This document shows positions 35,834 through 44,273 of a stretch of DNA of 61,828 nt, piece by piece. Every line of letters starts with the position of its first letter. Position 1 is the stretch's first letter. The notes beneath the pieces were generated by a model that saw only the letters and a program-made list of their open reading frames with translations, did not search any database and had not been told where the DNA came from. The DNA lies in the NCBI GenBank assembly GCA_017453335.1, contig JAFTKI010000003.1, positions 1 to 61,828 of the forward strand, read 5' to 3'. The position numbers and the translations under genes were made by a program. The DNA is from Clostridia bacterium (GTDB taxonomy: Bacteria; Bacillota_A; Clostridia; Oscillospirales; CAG-272).

Positions 35834-36838
35834 TTATTTTTGCCGCTTTCGCTGTGCCAGCGGATTTTGCGTCATGGCGCGTTCCATTTCGGCATTGGAA
35901 ACGTGTGTGTAAATCTGCGTGGTGTTGAGCTGTTCGTGTCCGAGGATCTCCTTGAGCACGCGAACGTCAACCTTTCCCGTTTGATACATCAGGGTCGCGG
36001 CAGTGTGCCGTAGCTTGTGTACCGAATAATGTTTGGATTCCAAGCCCGCAAGGCGCAGGTATTTGTAAACCATGGCTTGTACGGTTTTGACACTGATCCG
36101 TTGCTCCAGACGGCTCAAAAACAGTGCTTTTTCGGTGGTTTTTGTGTGTTTATGGCTCAATCGTTGGATCAGATACTCGGTCAGCGCGTACTGACACGCG
36201 TCGTTGAGATAGATCACGCGCTCCTTGCTTCCTTTACCCGTCACGCGCAAGGAGGTCATTTCGGAATCAATGTCATTGATGTTGATTCCTACAAGCTCAG
36301 ACAAACGCATACCGCAGTTGAGAAAAAGCGTCAGGATCGCGTAATCTCGGAGGCGATATTTGGAATCCTTGTCTGCCTCAACCGTTTCCAAAAGTCGCGT
36401 GGCTTCACTGAGCGAGAGAACTTTGGGAAGCGTTTTTTGTGCCTTGGGAGAATCAATATCAACCGTTGGGTTGTACTCCAGATAATGCCGCTTGTTGACC
36501 AGATATTTGTACAGTGCGCGAATGGCTGAGAGCTTGCGCGCGCGCGCACACCACTTGTTTTCGCGGTCATCCGTGATGTAAGCCAGATAATCGTAAAGAT
36601 CCTCGGTGTGGATCTTTTCCAGCTCCTTGAGCCCGACCGATCGGATGTCGATCTGCGTAAACTCCTTGGAATCATAGGGGATCCCTTTTTCGCGCGCGAC
36701 CAAATAGCGAAAGAAGGTGCGCAGATCCAACAGGTATTCATCCACGGTTTTCATCGAGCAGCCCTGAATGGAGCGCTTGTAGGACGCAAATTCCTGGATC
36801 AGGGAAGAAAATTCATCTTTAGAAATAATGTGTCCCAT
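35834..36838 (-). CDS. Tyrosine recombinase (XerC/XerD-like integrase family)
   Basis: The 334-residue protein has a core-binding SAM-like domain (about 15-110) and a catalytic domain with the complete set Arg178 (GMRLSEL), Lys202 (GKGSK), His274 and Arg277 (HKLRH), His301 (LGHE) and Tyr310 (IYTH). Size and motifs fit the Xer proteins that resolve chromosome dimers. No second integrase, attachment repeats or phage genes lie nearby, which favours a housekeeping role. ATG 36838 is chosen for its AAGGAGG site over upstream ATGs. A TATAAT lies 28 bp upstream, but no good -35 is visible. Confidence 0.88.
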   Translation of the reverse strand: MGHIISKDEFSSLIQEFASYKRSIQGCSMKTVDEYLLDLRTFFRYLVAREKGIPYDSKEFTQIDIRSVGLKELEKIHTEDLYDYLAYITDDRENKWCARARKLSAIRALYKYLVNKRHYLEYNPTVDIDSPKAQKTLPKVLSLSEATRLLETVEADKDSKYRLRDYAILTLFLNCGMRLSELVGININDIDSEMTSLRVTGKGSKERVIYLNDACQYALTEYLIQRLSHKHTKTTEKALFLSRLEQRISVKTVQAMVYKYLRLAGLESKHYSVHKLRHTAATLMYQTGKVDVRVLKEILGHEQLNTTQIYTHVSNAEMERAMTQNPLAQRKRQK

Positions 36839-36923
36839 CGCAAGCCTCCTTTTCATGATACTTTTATTATACTGCATATCTTAATATTTTAGTTGATAAA
36901 TTGTAAATTTTTGAGGGGTACGG

Positions 36924-36952
36924 TTGCTTTTTTGGGAAAGATTCGCTATAAT
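36924..36952 (+). promoter_or_regulatory. Promoter of the membrane protein-HAD-hydrolase operon
   Basis: TTGCTT (36924-36929) and TATAAT (36947-36952) with a 17 bp spacer lie about 30 bp before the start at 36981. Confidence 0.65.
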
Positions 36953-36980
36953 AGACTCAAATGTATCGTGAGGTGTCATT

Positions 36981-37583
36981 ATGAAACGATTTTTTGCGGA
37001 TCATTCCTATGATATGGTCAAAATGCTTTTGAACCAGATCGCCATTGCCATTTTCGGCTTTTCGCTCGTCTTGACGGCAGGCAAGATGGGAAGCGTTGGA
37101 TTGCGAAACGTCACAAGCGTTTTTTCGATCTTGTTTTACCTATTTCTGATCTATATTACCGCGTGGGACATCGGTTATAAGGATAAGATCTCGGTTGACG
37201 TCGGCAAGAAAAAATATCAGCCATGGAAGGGCGTACTGATCTCGCTTTGTGCCAATTCCATCAACTTTATTTTTGCAATCGGCATCATGCTTGTTCGTCT
37301 CGGCGTCTCCGCACTCTCTACCTTTGGCGCAATCTGTCAGTTCTGCGCAGGTCTGTTGGAGGGGATGTACACGGGAATTCTGATGAATACCGTCGGTGGC
37401 GTTATGCTCAATAATTACTGGTTCTTCTATTTCCTGATCCCACTGCCCGCAGTGCTTGTCAGCGGTTTGGCATACGTGTTCGGCTTGAAGGACGTGAAGT
37501 TTACCTCCTTCTTTAACCGTCAGGAGTATCCCGAATCGGATCGCGCACCGAAGCAAAAGAAAGATGACCGCCATGAGGATTGA
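36981..37583 (+). CDS. Membrane protein of unknown function
   Basis: This 200-residue protein has about five hydrophobic segments (residues 16-32, 43-63, 82-104, 108-130 and 140-165) and a charged tail. I recognise no family motif. A GAGGTG ribosome site precedes the ATG. It overlaps the start of the HAD-family gene, so the two are cotranscribed. Confidence 0.8.
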   Translation: MKRFFADHSYDMVKMLLNQIAIAIFGFSLVLTAGKMGSVGLRNVTSVFSILFYLFLIYITAWDIGYKDKISVDVGKKKYQPWKGVLISLCANSINFIFAIGIMLVRLGVSALSTFGAICQFCAGLLEGMYTGILMNTVGGVMLNNYWFFYFLIPLPAVLVSGLAYVFGLKDVKFTSFFNRQEYPESDRAPKQKKDDRHED

Positions 37584-38205
37584 GCATCTGATCTATGATT
37601 TTGACGGAACCATTGCGAATTCCTATTCGCTGTTCCTTCGCTTTTGGTTGGAAATCGCCGAGCGGCACCATATCAGTCTCCCATGCGATCACCAAACACT
37701 CTACCGTGCACTGAAGCATACGGGTTGGGATGCATATTGCGCGCTGCAATGTGAGGATATCATCGATTATCCAACCTTTATGGACGAATTTCACGCCTTG
37801 CAAGAAGCACACCGCATGGATTTTTTAGCATATCCTGCGGCAGAAACGCTGTTGCGGGACGCCGTTGCCGCAGGCAAGAAAAATTATCTTTATACTCATA
37901 CAGGCCCCGTCGTCAAGGATATGCTGGCGAATATGGGACTCCTGGATTGCTTTACCTTTATTCTGGATGCCTCCTACGGCTTTCCGCTCAAGCCCGCACC
38001 TGATGCGTTGCGCTTTTTGCTTTCCAAGTTTGCGCTTGATCCCGATACCTGTATCATGATCGGTGACCGTCCGATTGACACGCAAGCGGGAAGAAATGCG
38101 GGAATACGGGGGTGCCTGTGGGACGAGGAGGGGCTATTCTCGCCTGAAGATGCCGACTATTATATCAAGGAGCTTTCCGAGCTTGCAGTGCTTGTAAGGC
38201 TTTGA
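37564..38205 (+). CDS. HAD-family phosphatase (phosphoglycolate phosphatase-like)
   Basis: The 213-residue protein has all four HAD motifs: DFDGTIANS (motif I, both aspartates), THTG (motif II), the lysine in PLKPAPDA (motif III) and IGDRPIDTQAGRNAG (motif IV). The helical cap sits between motifs I and II, as in PGP/beta-phosphoglucomutase-like enzymes. The substrate cannot be deduced. The start may be ATG 37564 or ATG 37573; neither has a strong ribosome site, as expected for translation coupled to the overlapping upstream gene. Confidence 0.88.
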   Translation: MTAMRIEHLIYDFDGTIANSYSLFLRFWLEIAERHHISLPCDHQTLYRALKHTGWDAYCALQCEDIIDYPTFMDEFHALQEAHRMDFLAYPAAETLLRDAVAAGKKNYLYTHTGPVVKDMLANMGLLDCFTFILDASYGFPLKPAPDALRFLLSKFALDPDTCIMIGDRPIDTQAGRNAGIRGCLWDEEGLFSPEDADYYIKELSELAVLVRL

Positions 38206-38215
38206 CGGAGGACGT

Positions 38216-39388
38216 ATGGATTTTACCAATTTGAAGCGTTTTATGGATCACCTGACCGCATGGCGCATGCCGGGAAATTCGGTGGTCGTATATCAAGATA
38301 ACAAGTGTGTGTTCTCGTATCAATCGGGGTACGCTTCGCTGGAGGAAAAAAGACCGATGGCGGGCGGGGAGCTTTTCAACATTTATTCCTGCTCCAAGCC
38401 CTGTACGGTAACGGCGGCATTGCAGCTTTACGAAAAGGGACTGTTCCTTTTGGATGATCCGCTCTACGAATACATTCCCGAATTTCGGGATATGACCGTT
38501 CAAACCGAGAACGGTGAGATCGTCAAGGCGAAGTCTCCCATTACCATGCGACATTTGTTTACCATGACCGCGGGCTTTGATTACAACACGAACGCGCCTT
38601 GGAGAGCGCGCGCCGAGGCACGTACGCAAGGAAAGATGCAAACCCTTGAGGTGGTCAAGGAGCTGGCGAAGGATCCGTTGCACTTCCATCCGGGAGAGAA
38701 ATGGAACTACAGTCTTTGCCACGACGTGCTGGCGGCTGCCGTAGAGGCGATTTCAGGGCAGAAATTCCGCGATTACGTAAAAGCCCACGTCTTTGATCCC
38801 TTGGACATGAAAACCTCCTGCTACCACAGCGACACGGTCTTGGATCGCGTTTGCGAGCAATACCGATTCGAGCAGGCGGGCGACAATGATGCGGTCAAGC
38901 TGCAATCGGGGCAAATCAAGAGCACCGACGGTGTGATCGTGAATGTTGGCAAAAAGCCCCTGTATTACGTTTTTGGCGAGGAATACGACAGCGGTGGCGC
39001 GGGAGTTACGACCTCGATCGAGGATTACGCGAAATTTGCAAATGCGCTTTCCAACGGTGGCTTGGGTGCCACGGGCGAGCGGATTTTGGGCAACGGAACG
39101 ATCGAACTGTTGCGCACCAATCAGTTAAGTGAGGAACAAAGTAGGACGTTTACGTGGGAGCAACTGCGCGGCTACGGCTACGGACTTGGCGTTCGCACCG
39201 TGGTTGACCGTGCAAAGAGCGGCTTTTGCGGCCCTGTTGCGGAATTTGGCTGGGGCGGTGCTGCAGGTGCTACGATCATCGTTGACCCCGAGCTTCACCT
39301 GGGCGTTTTCTATGCGCACCATATGCTCAACCCACAGGAAACCTATTATCAACCGCGTTTGCGCAACGTCATCTATAGCTGTTTATAA
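38216..39388 (+). CDS. Class C beta-lactamase-like serine hydrolase
   Basis: The 390-residue protein belongs to the beta-lactamase/penicillin-binding (MEROPS S12) fold group. The SxxK motif is Ser58-Cys-Ser-Lys61, followed by the typical PCTVTAALQLYEKG helix. The Tyr motif is in NYSLCHDVLAAAVEAISG. A C-terminal GWGGAAGATIIVDP segment corresponds to the KTG strand region. No signal peptide is seen, so it is probably cytoplasmic and an esterase or peptidase rather than a resistance enzyme. It follows the HAD gene by 10 bp. Confidence 0.87.
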   Translation: MDFTNLKRFMDHLTAWRMPGNSVVVYQDNKCVFSYQSGYASLEEKRPMAGGELFNIYSCSKPCTVTAALQLYEKGLFLLDDPLYEYIPEFRDMTVQTENGEIVKAKSPITMRHLFTMTAGFDYNTNAPWRARAEARTQGKMQTLEVVKELAKDPLHFHPGEKWNYSLCHDVLAAAVEAISGQKFRDYVKAHVFDPLDMKTSCYHSDTVLDRVCEQYRFEQAGDNDAVKLQSGQIKSTDGVIVNVGKKPLYYVFGEEYDSGGAGVTTSIEDYAKFANALSNGGLGATGERILGNGTIELLRTNQLSEEQSRTFTWEQLRGYGYGLGVRTVVDRAKSGFCGPVAEFGWGGAAGATIIVDPELHLGVFYAHHMLNPQETYYQPRLRNVIYSCL

Positions 39389-39396
39389 CGCAAAAC

Positions 39397-39428
39397 GGGG
39401 AGAACCGATCGGTTCTCCCCGCGCTTTT
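39397..39428. terminator. Terminator between the S12 hydrolase and ychF
   Basis: A perfect 24-base palindrome (GGGGAGAACCGA and its complement, 39397-39420) is followed by GCGCTTTTTA on the plus strand. It ends the plus-strand operon just before the convergent ychF. Confidence 0.88.
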
Positions 39429-40519
39429 TATACGTTGAAACGGAAGAAGACAATATCTCCATCCTGCATGATGTACTCCTTGCCTTCGCTGCGAAGCACC
39501 CCCGCTTCCTTGGCGGCATTCATCGAGCCGTACTTGACCAGATCGTCAAATGCCAAAACCTCCGCGCGAATGAATCCGCGCTCGATATCGGAGTGGATCT
39601 TTCCCGCTGCCTTGGGGGCTTTCGTGCCCTTGCGGATGGTCCACGCGCGGCACTCGTCGGGGCCTGCGGTCAGGAAGCTAATCAACCCCAGAAGGGAGTA
39701 GCTTGCCTTAATCAAGCGATCCAAGCCGCTTTCCTCAATGCCAAGATCAGCCAAAAACATCGTTTTTTCCTCTGCATCCAGCTGTGCGATCTCGGATTCG
39801 ATCTGGCAGCAGATCGGAATGATCTCGGAATGCTCACTGTCGGCGTATGCCTTCAGCGCCAGATACGCCTCAGTATTGGGCTCGCTTGCCGCATAGTCCT
39901 CGCTGACGTTTGCAACGTAGATAACGGGCTTGCGAGTGAGCAGGGGAGTATCGTACAGACATGCCTCTTCATCGTCGCTCAATTCTACCGTACGTGCGCA
40001 TTTGCCGTCTGCAAGTGCCGCCATCAGCTTTTCAAACACTGCCAGCTCTGCGCCGTACTTCTTGTCTGCCTTCATTGCCTTTCTCGTGCGATCCATGCGG
40101 CGCTCCAGCACCTCCATGTCGGCAAAGATCAGCTCGAGATTGATGGTCTCCAGATCGCGCATCGGATTGATCTTTCCGTCAACGTGAATGATGTTGTCAT
40201 CCTCGAAGCAACGCACAACGTGCAGAATCGCATCCACCTCACGAATGTTTGCCAAGAACTGGTTTCCAAGACCCTCGCCCTTGGATGCGCCCTTGACAAG
40301 ACCTGCAATGTCAACAAACTCGATCACCGCGGGGGTGTACTTGTTGGGGTGATGGATATCTGCCAAAAAATCCAAACGCTTGTCCGGAACGGTTACAACG
40401 CCTACGTTAGGCTCAATGGTGCAGAACGGATAGTTTGCAGATTCCGCACCCGCATTGGTCAGGGCATTGAATAAGGTGCTTTTTCCAACGTTCGGAAGTC
40501 CAACGATACCAAGTTTCAT
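39428..40519 (-). CDS. ychF: Redox-regulated ATPase/GTPase YchF
   Basis: The 363-residue protein is a full-length Obg-like P-loop nucleotidase. The G1 motif reads GLPNVGKST at residues 7-15, followed by the switch region [19 protein letters not shown], a coiled-coil and a C-terminal TGS domain ([16 protein letters not shown]). It binds ribosomes and ATP and is linked to translation and oxidative stress in other bacteria. ATG 40519 is the conserved start ([12 protein letters not shown]); AAGGAG lies 11 bases upstream. A GC-rich hairpin sits in the short 5' leader. Confidence 0.96.
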   Translation of the reverse strand: MKLGIVGLPNVGKSTLFNALTNAGAESANYPFCTIEPNVGVVTVPDKRLDFLADIHHPNKYTPAVIEFVDIAGLVKGASKGEGLGNQFLANIREVDAILHVVRCFEDDNIIHVDGKINPMRDLETINLELIFADMEVLERRMDRTRKAMKADKKYGAELAVFEKLMAALADGKCARTVELSDDEEACLYDTPLLTRKPVIYVANVSEDYAASEPNTEAYLALKAYADSEHSEIIPICCQIESEIAQLDAEEKTMFLADLGIEESGLDRLIKASYSLLGLISFLTAGPDECRAWTIRKGTKAPKAAGKIHSDIERGFIRAEVLAFDDLVKYGSMNAAKEAGVLRSEGKEYIMQDGDIVFFRFNV

Positions 40520-40543
40520 ACAGTTACAATCTCCTTTATTCCG

Positions 40544-40566
40544 AAAGCGAGCGTTGCGCTCGCTTT
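40544..40566 (-). promoter_or_regulatory. Hairpin in the ychF 5' leader
   Basis: AAAGCGAGCG (40544-40553) pairs with CGCTCGCTTT (40557-40566) over 10 bp with a three-base loop, between the ychF promoter and its ribosome site. On the minus strand no U-run follows, so it is more likely a leader structure than a terminator. Confidence 0.5.
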
Positions 40567-40583
40567 TTAATCGTTCTCTTCCT

Positions 40584-40612
40584 ATTATACCATATTCTCG
40601 CACGTTTTTCAA
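40584..40612 (-). promoter_or_regulatory. Promoter of ychF
   Basis: On the minus strand, TTGAAA (40607-40612) and TATAAT (40584-40589) are 17 bp apart, with TGG before the -10. Confidence 0.7.
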
Positions 40613-40952
40613 CGGAAAGTTGAAAAATTATGTACAATTTCTGCAATCATGTAAGGACGGCTTCTAAAACTTTGAAAATCACAAATAATTAAAATTGAAT
40701 TCACATTCAAATGTTATATTATACAACAAATCTTCATATTTCGCAAAAAAATCAAAAAAAATCAAAAAAATGTTCGAAAACCATTTGCAATCTGTTCAAT
40801 TTTATGTTATAATATTGTTCGGCTGGGAAAAAGTGAATAAATGAACGAATGATTTCCAAAATTCAAACATTCATCACACGCTCTTCCCATTATTCTTTTA
40901 TAATAAAATCGAAAAATGAAGAATCAGACAAGCACGAAGGAGAATAATAATC
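40613..40952 (+). other. AT-rich intergenic region upstream of the response regulator gene
   Basis: About 340 bp without a convincing ORF. It is very AT-rich with several A-tracts (40740-40770). It contains the response-regulator promoter at 40785-40813, so the message would have a leader of about 130 bases. I saw no known riboswitch pattern in it. Confidence 0.6.
40785..40813 (+). promoter_or_regulatory. Promoter of the response regulator gene
   Basis: TTGCAA (40785-40790) and TATAAT (40808-40813) with a 17 bp spacer lie about 140 bp before the start codon. Confidence 0.65.
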
Positions 40953-41645
40953 ATGGCGGATACCAAAATTCTTGTAATCGATGATGATTCCAATATCAGT
41001 GAGCTCTTGAAAATGTATTTTGAAAACGAGGGATACGACGTCAAGGTCGCGTCCGACGGAATGGAGGGCTTGAACTATTTCAAGATCTTTTCTCCCGATC
41101 TTGTTTTGTTGGATATCATGATGCCTAAAAAGGATGGCTGGCAGGTCTGCCGTGAGATCCGCGAGATTTCCTCCAAGCCGATCATTATGATCTCCGCCAA
41201 GAGCGACGTTTTTGATAAGGTGCTGGGGCTGGAGCTTGGTGCCGACGATTATCTGGTCAAGCCCTTCGACGTCAAGGAGCTTTCCGCGCGCGTCAAGGCG
41301 GTTCTGCGCCGCTGCCAGGCACACACGCACCAGAGCGACGATGAGGTCATCAAATTCGAGAACATCGAGATCAGCCTGCAGAAGTATGAATTGAAGCTGC
41401 GCGGCAAATCTGTGGATATTCCTCCCAAGGAATTGGAGCTGTTGTATTTTCTGGCGTCCAATTATAACCGCGTCTTTACCCGTGACCAGCTGTTGGATAA
41501 GGTCTGGGGCTTTGATTACCTCGGTGACTCCAGAACCGTTGACGTTCACGTCAAGCGTCTGCGCGAGAAGCTGGAGGGCGTATCCGATAAATGGGTGCTG
41601 AAGACCGTTTGGGGCGTTGGCTACAAATTTGACCTGTTGAGCTGA
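40953..41645 (+). CDS. OmpR/PhoB-family response regulator
   Basis: The 230-residue regulator has a receiver domain (1-120) with acidic pocket Asp10-12, phospho-acceptor Asp54 (LVLLDIMMP), a serine switch residue (MISAKS) and Lys in LVKPFD. The winged-helix DNA-binding domain (about 130-228) ends VWGVGYKFD. No histidine kinase gene is adjacent; an HtrA-type protease gene follows by 13 bp. In many Firmicutes the WalR operon ends in htrA, so this might be a WalR-like regulator whose kinase lies elsewhere, but the pairing is not proof. AAGGAG precedes the ATG. Confidence 0.93.
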   Translation: MADTKILVIDDDSNISELLKMYFENEGYDVKVASDGMEGLNYFKIFSPDLVLLDIMMPKKDGWQVCREIREISSKPIIMISAKSDVFDKVLGLELGADDYLVKPFDVKELSARVKAVLRRCQAHTHQSDDEVIKFENIEISLQKYELKLRGKSVDIPPKELELLYFLASNYNRVFTRDQLLDKVWGFDYLGDSRTVDVHVKRLREKLEGVSDKWVLKTVWGVGYKFDLLS

Positions 41646-41658
41646 AAGGATTCCGTGT

Positions 41659-42840
41659 ATGTCTGAATATCCGCAACGAAACGAAAAAGGGAAGAAGAAC
41701 GCTTCTGTCGATCACCAAGGCTATACGTACCATTGGAATTACGGCGAGCAAACTGCCTATGACTGCGCACAGGCAAGTAAAAAACGCCGCCGTGGCGCGC
41801 TCACGTACGCATTTTCGATGATCGCCGTCTTTTTGGCGTGTATATTGCTGCTTGCGGGCGTTTTGATCTGGTTCCCGCCAAACGATGACACACCGCAAGC
41901 CACGCCCGTTTCCCTTACAACGGGCGAGGTTGCCGAACGGATGAATCCCTCTACCGTTTTCATTCTTGCAAAAAAAGGGAGTGGGACAGGCTTTGGAACA
42001 GGCTTTTTCATCCGCTCTGACGGGTACGTTGCCACAAACGATCACGTCGTGGCAGACAGCGACTCCATTACGGTGCGCCTGTATTCCGGAGTTGAACTGA
42101 AGGCGCGCTACGTCGGCGGCTCCGCTCCCGACGATCTTGCCGTTTTGAAGGTCGAAGGAAACAATTATCCCGCGGTCACACCGGGGGATTCCGATACGGT
42201 TCGGGTGGGGGACACGGCGATTGCGGTCGGACACCCGGGCGGGGAGGACGCGCCTTGGTCTACCACGCAAGGGATCATTTCCGCAACCAACCGCAAGATC
42301 AGCATCATCGAAAGCGGATATACCGCAGAAGTCGAGATGCTGCAAACCGATGCCGCGCTCAATCCCGGAAATTCGGGAGGGGCTTTGTGTAACGACCGCG
42401 GAGAAGTCATTGGCGTGGTTGCGCGAAAGCTGAGCGAATATGAAGGCTTGGGCTTTGCGATCCCGATCAATGAAGCCATGCAGACCCTGAATGCGCTGAT
42501 CAACGGAAGCTACAAGCAAGCCGATTCCGTCGTTTCGGTTTCACGCCCGACGCTTGGAGTAACCGCCAGAAATGCAACAGCGGGCGAGGAGCTTCGCTTT
42601 GGCGATCAGCTATACGCGGTGGAATGTGACGGCGTTTTGATTTTGAACGTGGAAAGCGCCAGCTGCGCATACGGGCTTTTGAAGCCGGGGGACGTTATTT
42701 ATGAAATGGATGGTGTTCGCATCGCCGATCTGACTGCACTGGAAAAGGCGCTGTATTCCTATACGCTGGGAGACACCGCAATTTTCAAGATCGACCGCAT
42801 GGACGACCTGATCGAGGTTCCCGTACAGTTTGGAAATTAA
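41659..42840 (+). CDS. Membrane-anchored HtrA/DegP-type serine protease with PDZ domain
   Basis: The 393-residue S1C protease has a charged cytoplasmic N-terminus, one membrane helix (about 48-71) and an extracytoplasmic trypsin-like domain. The triad is His129 (ATNDHVV), Asp159 (DDLAVLK) and Ser239 (NPGNSGGAL). A PDZ domain follows (about 290-390, LLKPGDVIYEMDGVRI). It would degrade misfolded exported proteins. It is cotranscribed with the response regulator and ends at a strong terminator. The fold and triad are clear; assignment to HtrA rather than another S1C member is by domain order. Confidence 0.92.
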   Translation: MSEYPQRNEKGKKNASVDHQGYTYHWNYGEQTAYDCAQASKKRRRGALTYAFSMIAVFLACILLLAGVLIWFPPNDDTPQATPVSLTTGEVAERMNPSTVFILAKKGSGTGFGTGFFIRSDGYVATNDHVVADSDSITVRLYSGVELKARYVGGSAPDDLAVLKVEGNNYPAVTPGDSDTVRVGDTAIAVGHPGGEDAPWSTTQGIISATNRKISIIESGYTAEVEMLQTDAALNPGNSGGALCNDRGEVIGVVARKLSEYEGLGFAIPINEAMQTLNALINGSYKQADSVVSVSRPTLGVTARNATAGEELRFGDQLYAVECDGVLILNVESASCAYGLLKPGDVIYEMDGVRIADLTALEKALYSYTLGDTAIFKIDRMDDLIEVPVQFGN

Positions 42841-42877
42841 AAAGAAGTGGAAAGCTAAGCTTTCCACTTCTTTTTTA
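42841..42877. terminator. Terminator 1 of a near-identical pair (after htrA)
   Basis: GAAGTGGAAAG pairs with CTTTCCACTTC around a CTAAG loop, and flanking A-runs pair with T-runs. It ends htrA on plus and the anti-sigma gene on minus. Its stem sequence recurs at 44236-44272. Confidence 0.9.
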
Positions 42878-43612
42878 CGGGACGTAAACGTTGTATTGCG
42901 TTTTGAAATATTCATAGTACGCCCGATCCGCTTCAACAGTCGAAGAAACGTCGGTTTGAGACGGAGAGATGACCTGATTGTCTGGGGTAATAAACGCTTC
43001 TACGTCGCCGATATAAAGGTACACCAGCTCCTGCGCTCGATACGTTTCCAGCAGAAGTGCATAGTGTGAGAACCATTCACCGCCAAAAGAAAGAAAATGC
43101 TTCATTCCCGTCTCGTCCTTTGTGACGTGAACGATCCCCACGAGCGTGTCACCGTCATAGGCAAGGTAATCGCGCCAATCGAGTGCTATTGAATTTCCGT
43201 CATCTCCCGTTCGAACGTGCGAATATCCTGTTTTTTTGATTTCGAGATGTGAAACGCAGACACCGCTTGCTGTCAGATCATTCGTGATGCCTTGTAGAGC
43301 ACTCTCCAGATAGCGTGCGCCCTCCTCGTCGGAAATCGCATATGCCTCACCCGTTATATGGATCTCATCCCTGACGTTGATCTTTCCATTCACACCGCCC
43401 GCCTCATCCGAGGGCGATACAGTGGTGGGGGAGTCCGAGGGGATCGTGGACACCGCAACGGTCACGCCTGTTGCCAGGAGTGCTACGCAAGCTGCGATCG
43501 CCCCCCATTTGACCAATTGCCTCTGTTTTCTTTTTCCTTCATACGTAGCCGCCTCCAAAACATACTTTTCGTGAATGTCGCCAAGGGCGCTTGAAAATTT
43601 TTTTGCTGTCAT
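42875..43612 (-). CDS. Putative membrane anti-sigma factor of the ECF pair
   Basis: The 245-residue protein has a short cytoplasmic N-terminus (MTAKKFSSALGDIHEKYVLE), one membrane helix (about 33-55) and an extracytoplasmic part of about 190 residues that I do not recognise. Single-span proteins encoded directly after an ECF sigma factor are usually its anti-sigma factor. ATG 43612 begins one base after the sigma stop codon, so the two are coupled. The function is inferred from position and topology, since no zinc-binding HxxxCxxC motif is present. Confidence 0.72.
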   Translation of the reverse strand: MTAKKFSSALGDIHEKYVLEAATYEGKRKQRQLVKWGAIAACVALLATGVTVAVSTIPSDSPTTVSPSDEAGGVNGKINVRDEIHITGEAYAISDEEGARYLESALQGITNDLTASGVCVSHLEIKKTGYSHVRTGDDGNSIALDWRDYLAYDGDTLVGIVHVTKDETGMKHFLSFGGEWFSHYALLLETYRAQELVYLYIGDVEAFITPDNQVISPSQTDVSSTVEADRAYYEYFKTQYNVYVP

Positions 43613-43613
43613 T

Positions 43614-44168
43614 TTATAAAACCTCTCTTTCCGATAAATGTGCTCGCAAATCCTTGCGAAGTCTTGTGAGCCGAACCGAAACGTTCTTTTCCGAGATACC
43701 AACGCGTTTGGCAATCTCTGCGTAGGAATCGGAAAACCAGTATCTGCGAAGAAAAATGATACGGTTTTCTTTTGAAAGCGAGTCGAGAAAGGCTTCTATG
43801 GCCCGTGTCAGCTCTTCCGCCTCAATTTCAGCCTCGACGGTGATGCCGCTGTAAAGGCATTCCTCCAGCTCCTCCAATGCAACGTCGTAACGGCTGTTCC
43901 GTTTTTTTGCCGTGTTTCGCTCGTAGCGCTTGCGGGAAACGTTTCGCACAATCTTGCACACGAATCCAAGTAAGGATTCGGGCTTGGCGGGCGGAATGGC
44001 ATTCCATGCGGCGAGATACGCATCGTTTACGCATTCCTCGGCATCCGAGTGATTGTTCAGCACCGCGTATGAAACCGATTGAAGCAGCTTTCCGTATTTT
44101 GCATCCAGTTCCCGAATCGCTTGCTCCGAACGCTCGAAAAACAGCTCTATAATTCGTTCGTCCTCCAT
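43614..44168 (-). CDS. ECF-type RNA polymerase sigma factor
   Basis: The 184-residue protein has sigma region 2 (about 25-90, SYAVLNNHSDAEECVNDAYLAAWNAIPP split by a helix turn) and region 4 (about 120-180, IIFLRRYWFSDSYAEIAKRVGISEKNVSVRL). It should direct RNA polymerase to a stress or envelope regulon. GGAGG precedes the ATG. The gene pair lies between two nearly identical terminators. I see no clear promoter upstream. Confidence 0.9.
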   Translation of the reverse strand: MEDERIIELFFERSEQAIRELDAKYGKLLQSVSYAVLNNHSDAEECVNDAYLAAWNAIPPAKPESLLGFVCKIVRNVSRKRYERNTAKKRNSRYDVALEELEECLYSGITVEAEIEAEELTRAIEAFLDSLSKENRIIFLRRYWFSDSYAEIAKRVGISEKNVSVRLTRLRKDLRAHLSEREVL

Positions 44169-44235
44169 CGTGTCAACCTCCTTTCACCGATACACTACGG
44201 TTTTGATTCCAAAAACTACAAAAAACAAGAAAAAA

Positions 44236-44272
44236 GGAAAGAAGTGGAAAGCTTGGCTTTCCACTTCTTTCC
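44236..44272. terminator. Terminator 2 of a near-identical pair (after the ABC-F gene)
   Basis: GGAAAGAAGTGGAAAGC (44236-44252) pairs with GCTTTCCACTTCTTTCC (44256-44272) over 17 bp, followed on the minus strand by a T-rich tract. It ends the ABC-F gene and repeats the stem of terminator 1. Confidence 0.88.
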
Positions 44273-44273
44273 A

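Noticed and set aside
35834..36838. Integrase of a mobile element
   Set aside because: All catalytic residues are present, but no attachment-site repeats, excisionase, phage or conjugation genes lie nearby; a housekeeping Xer role is simpler.
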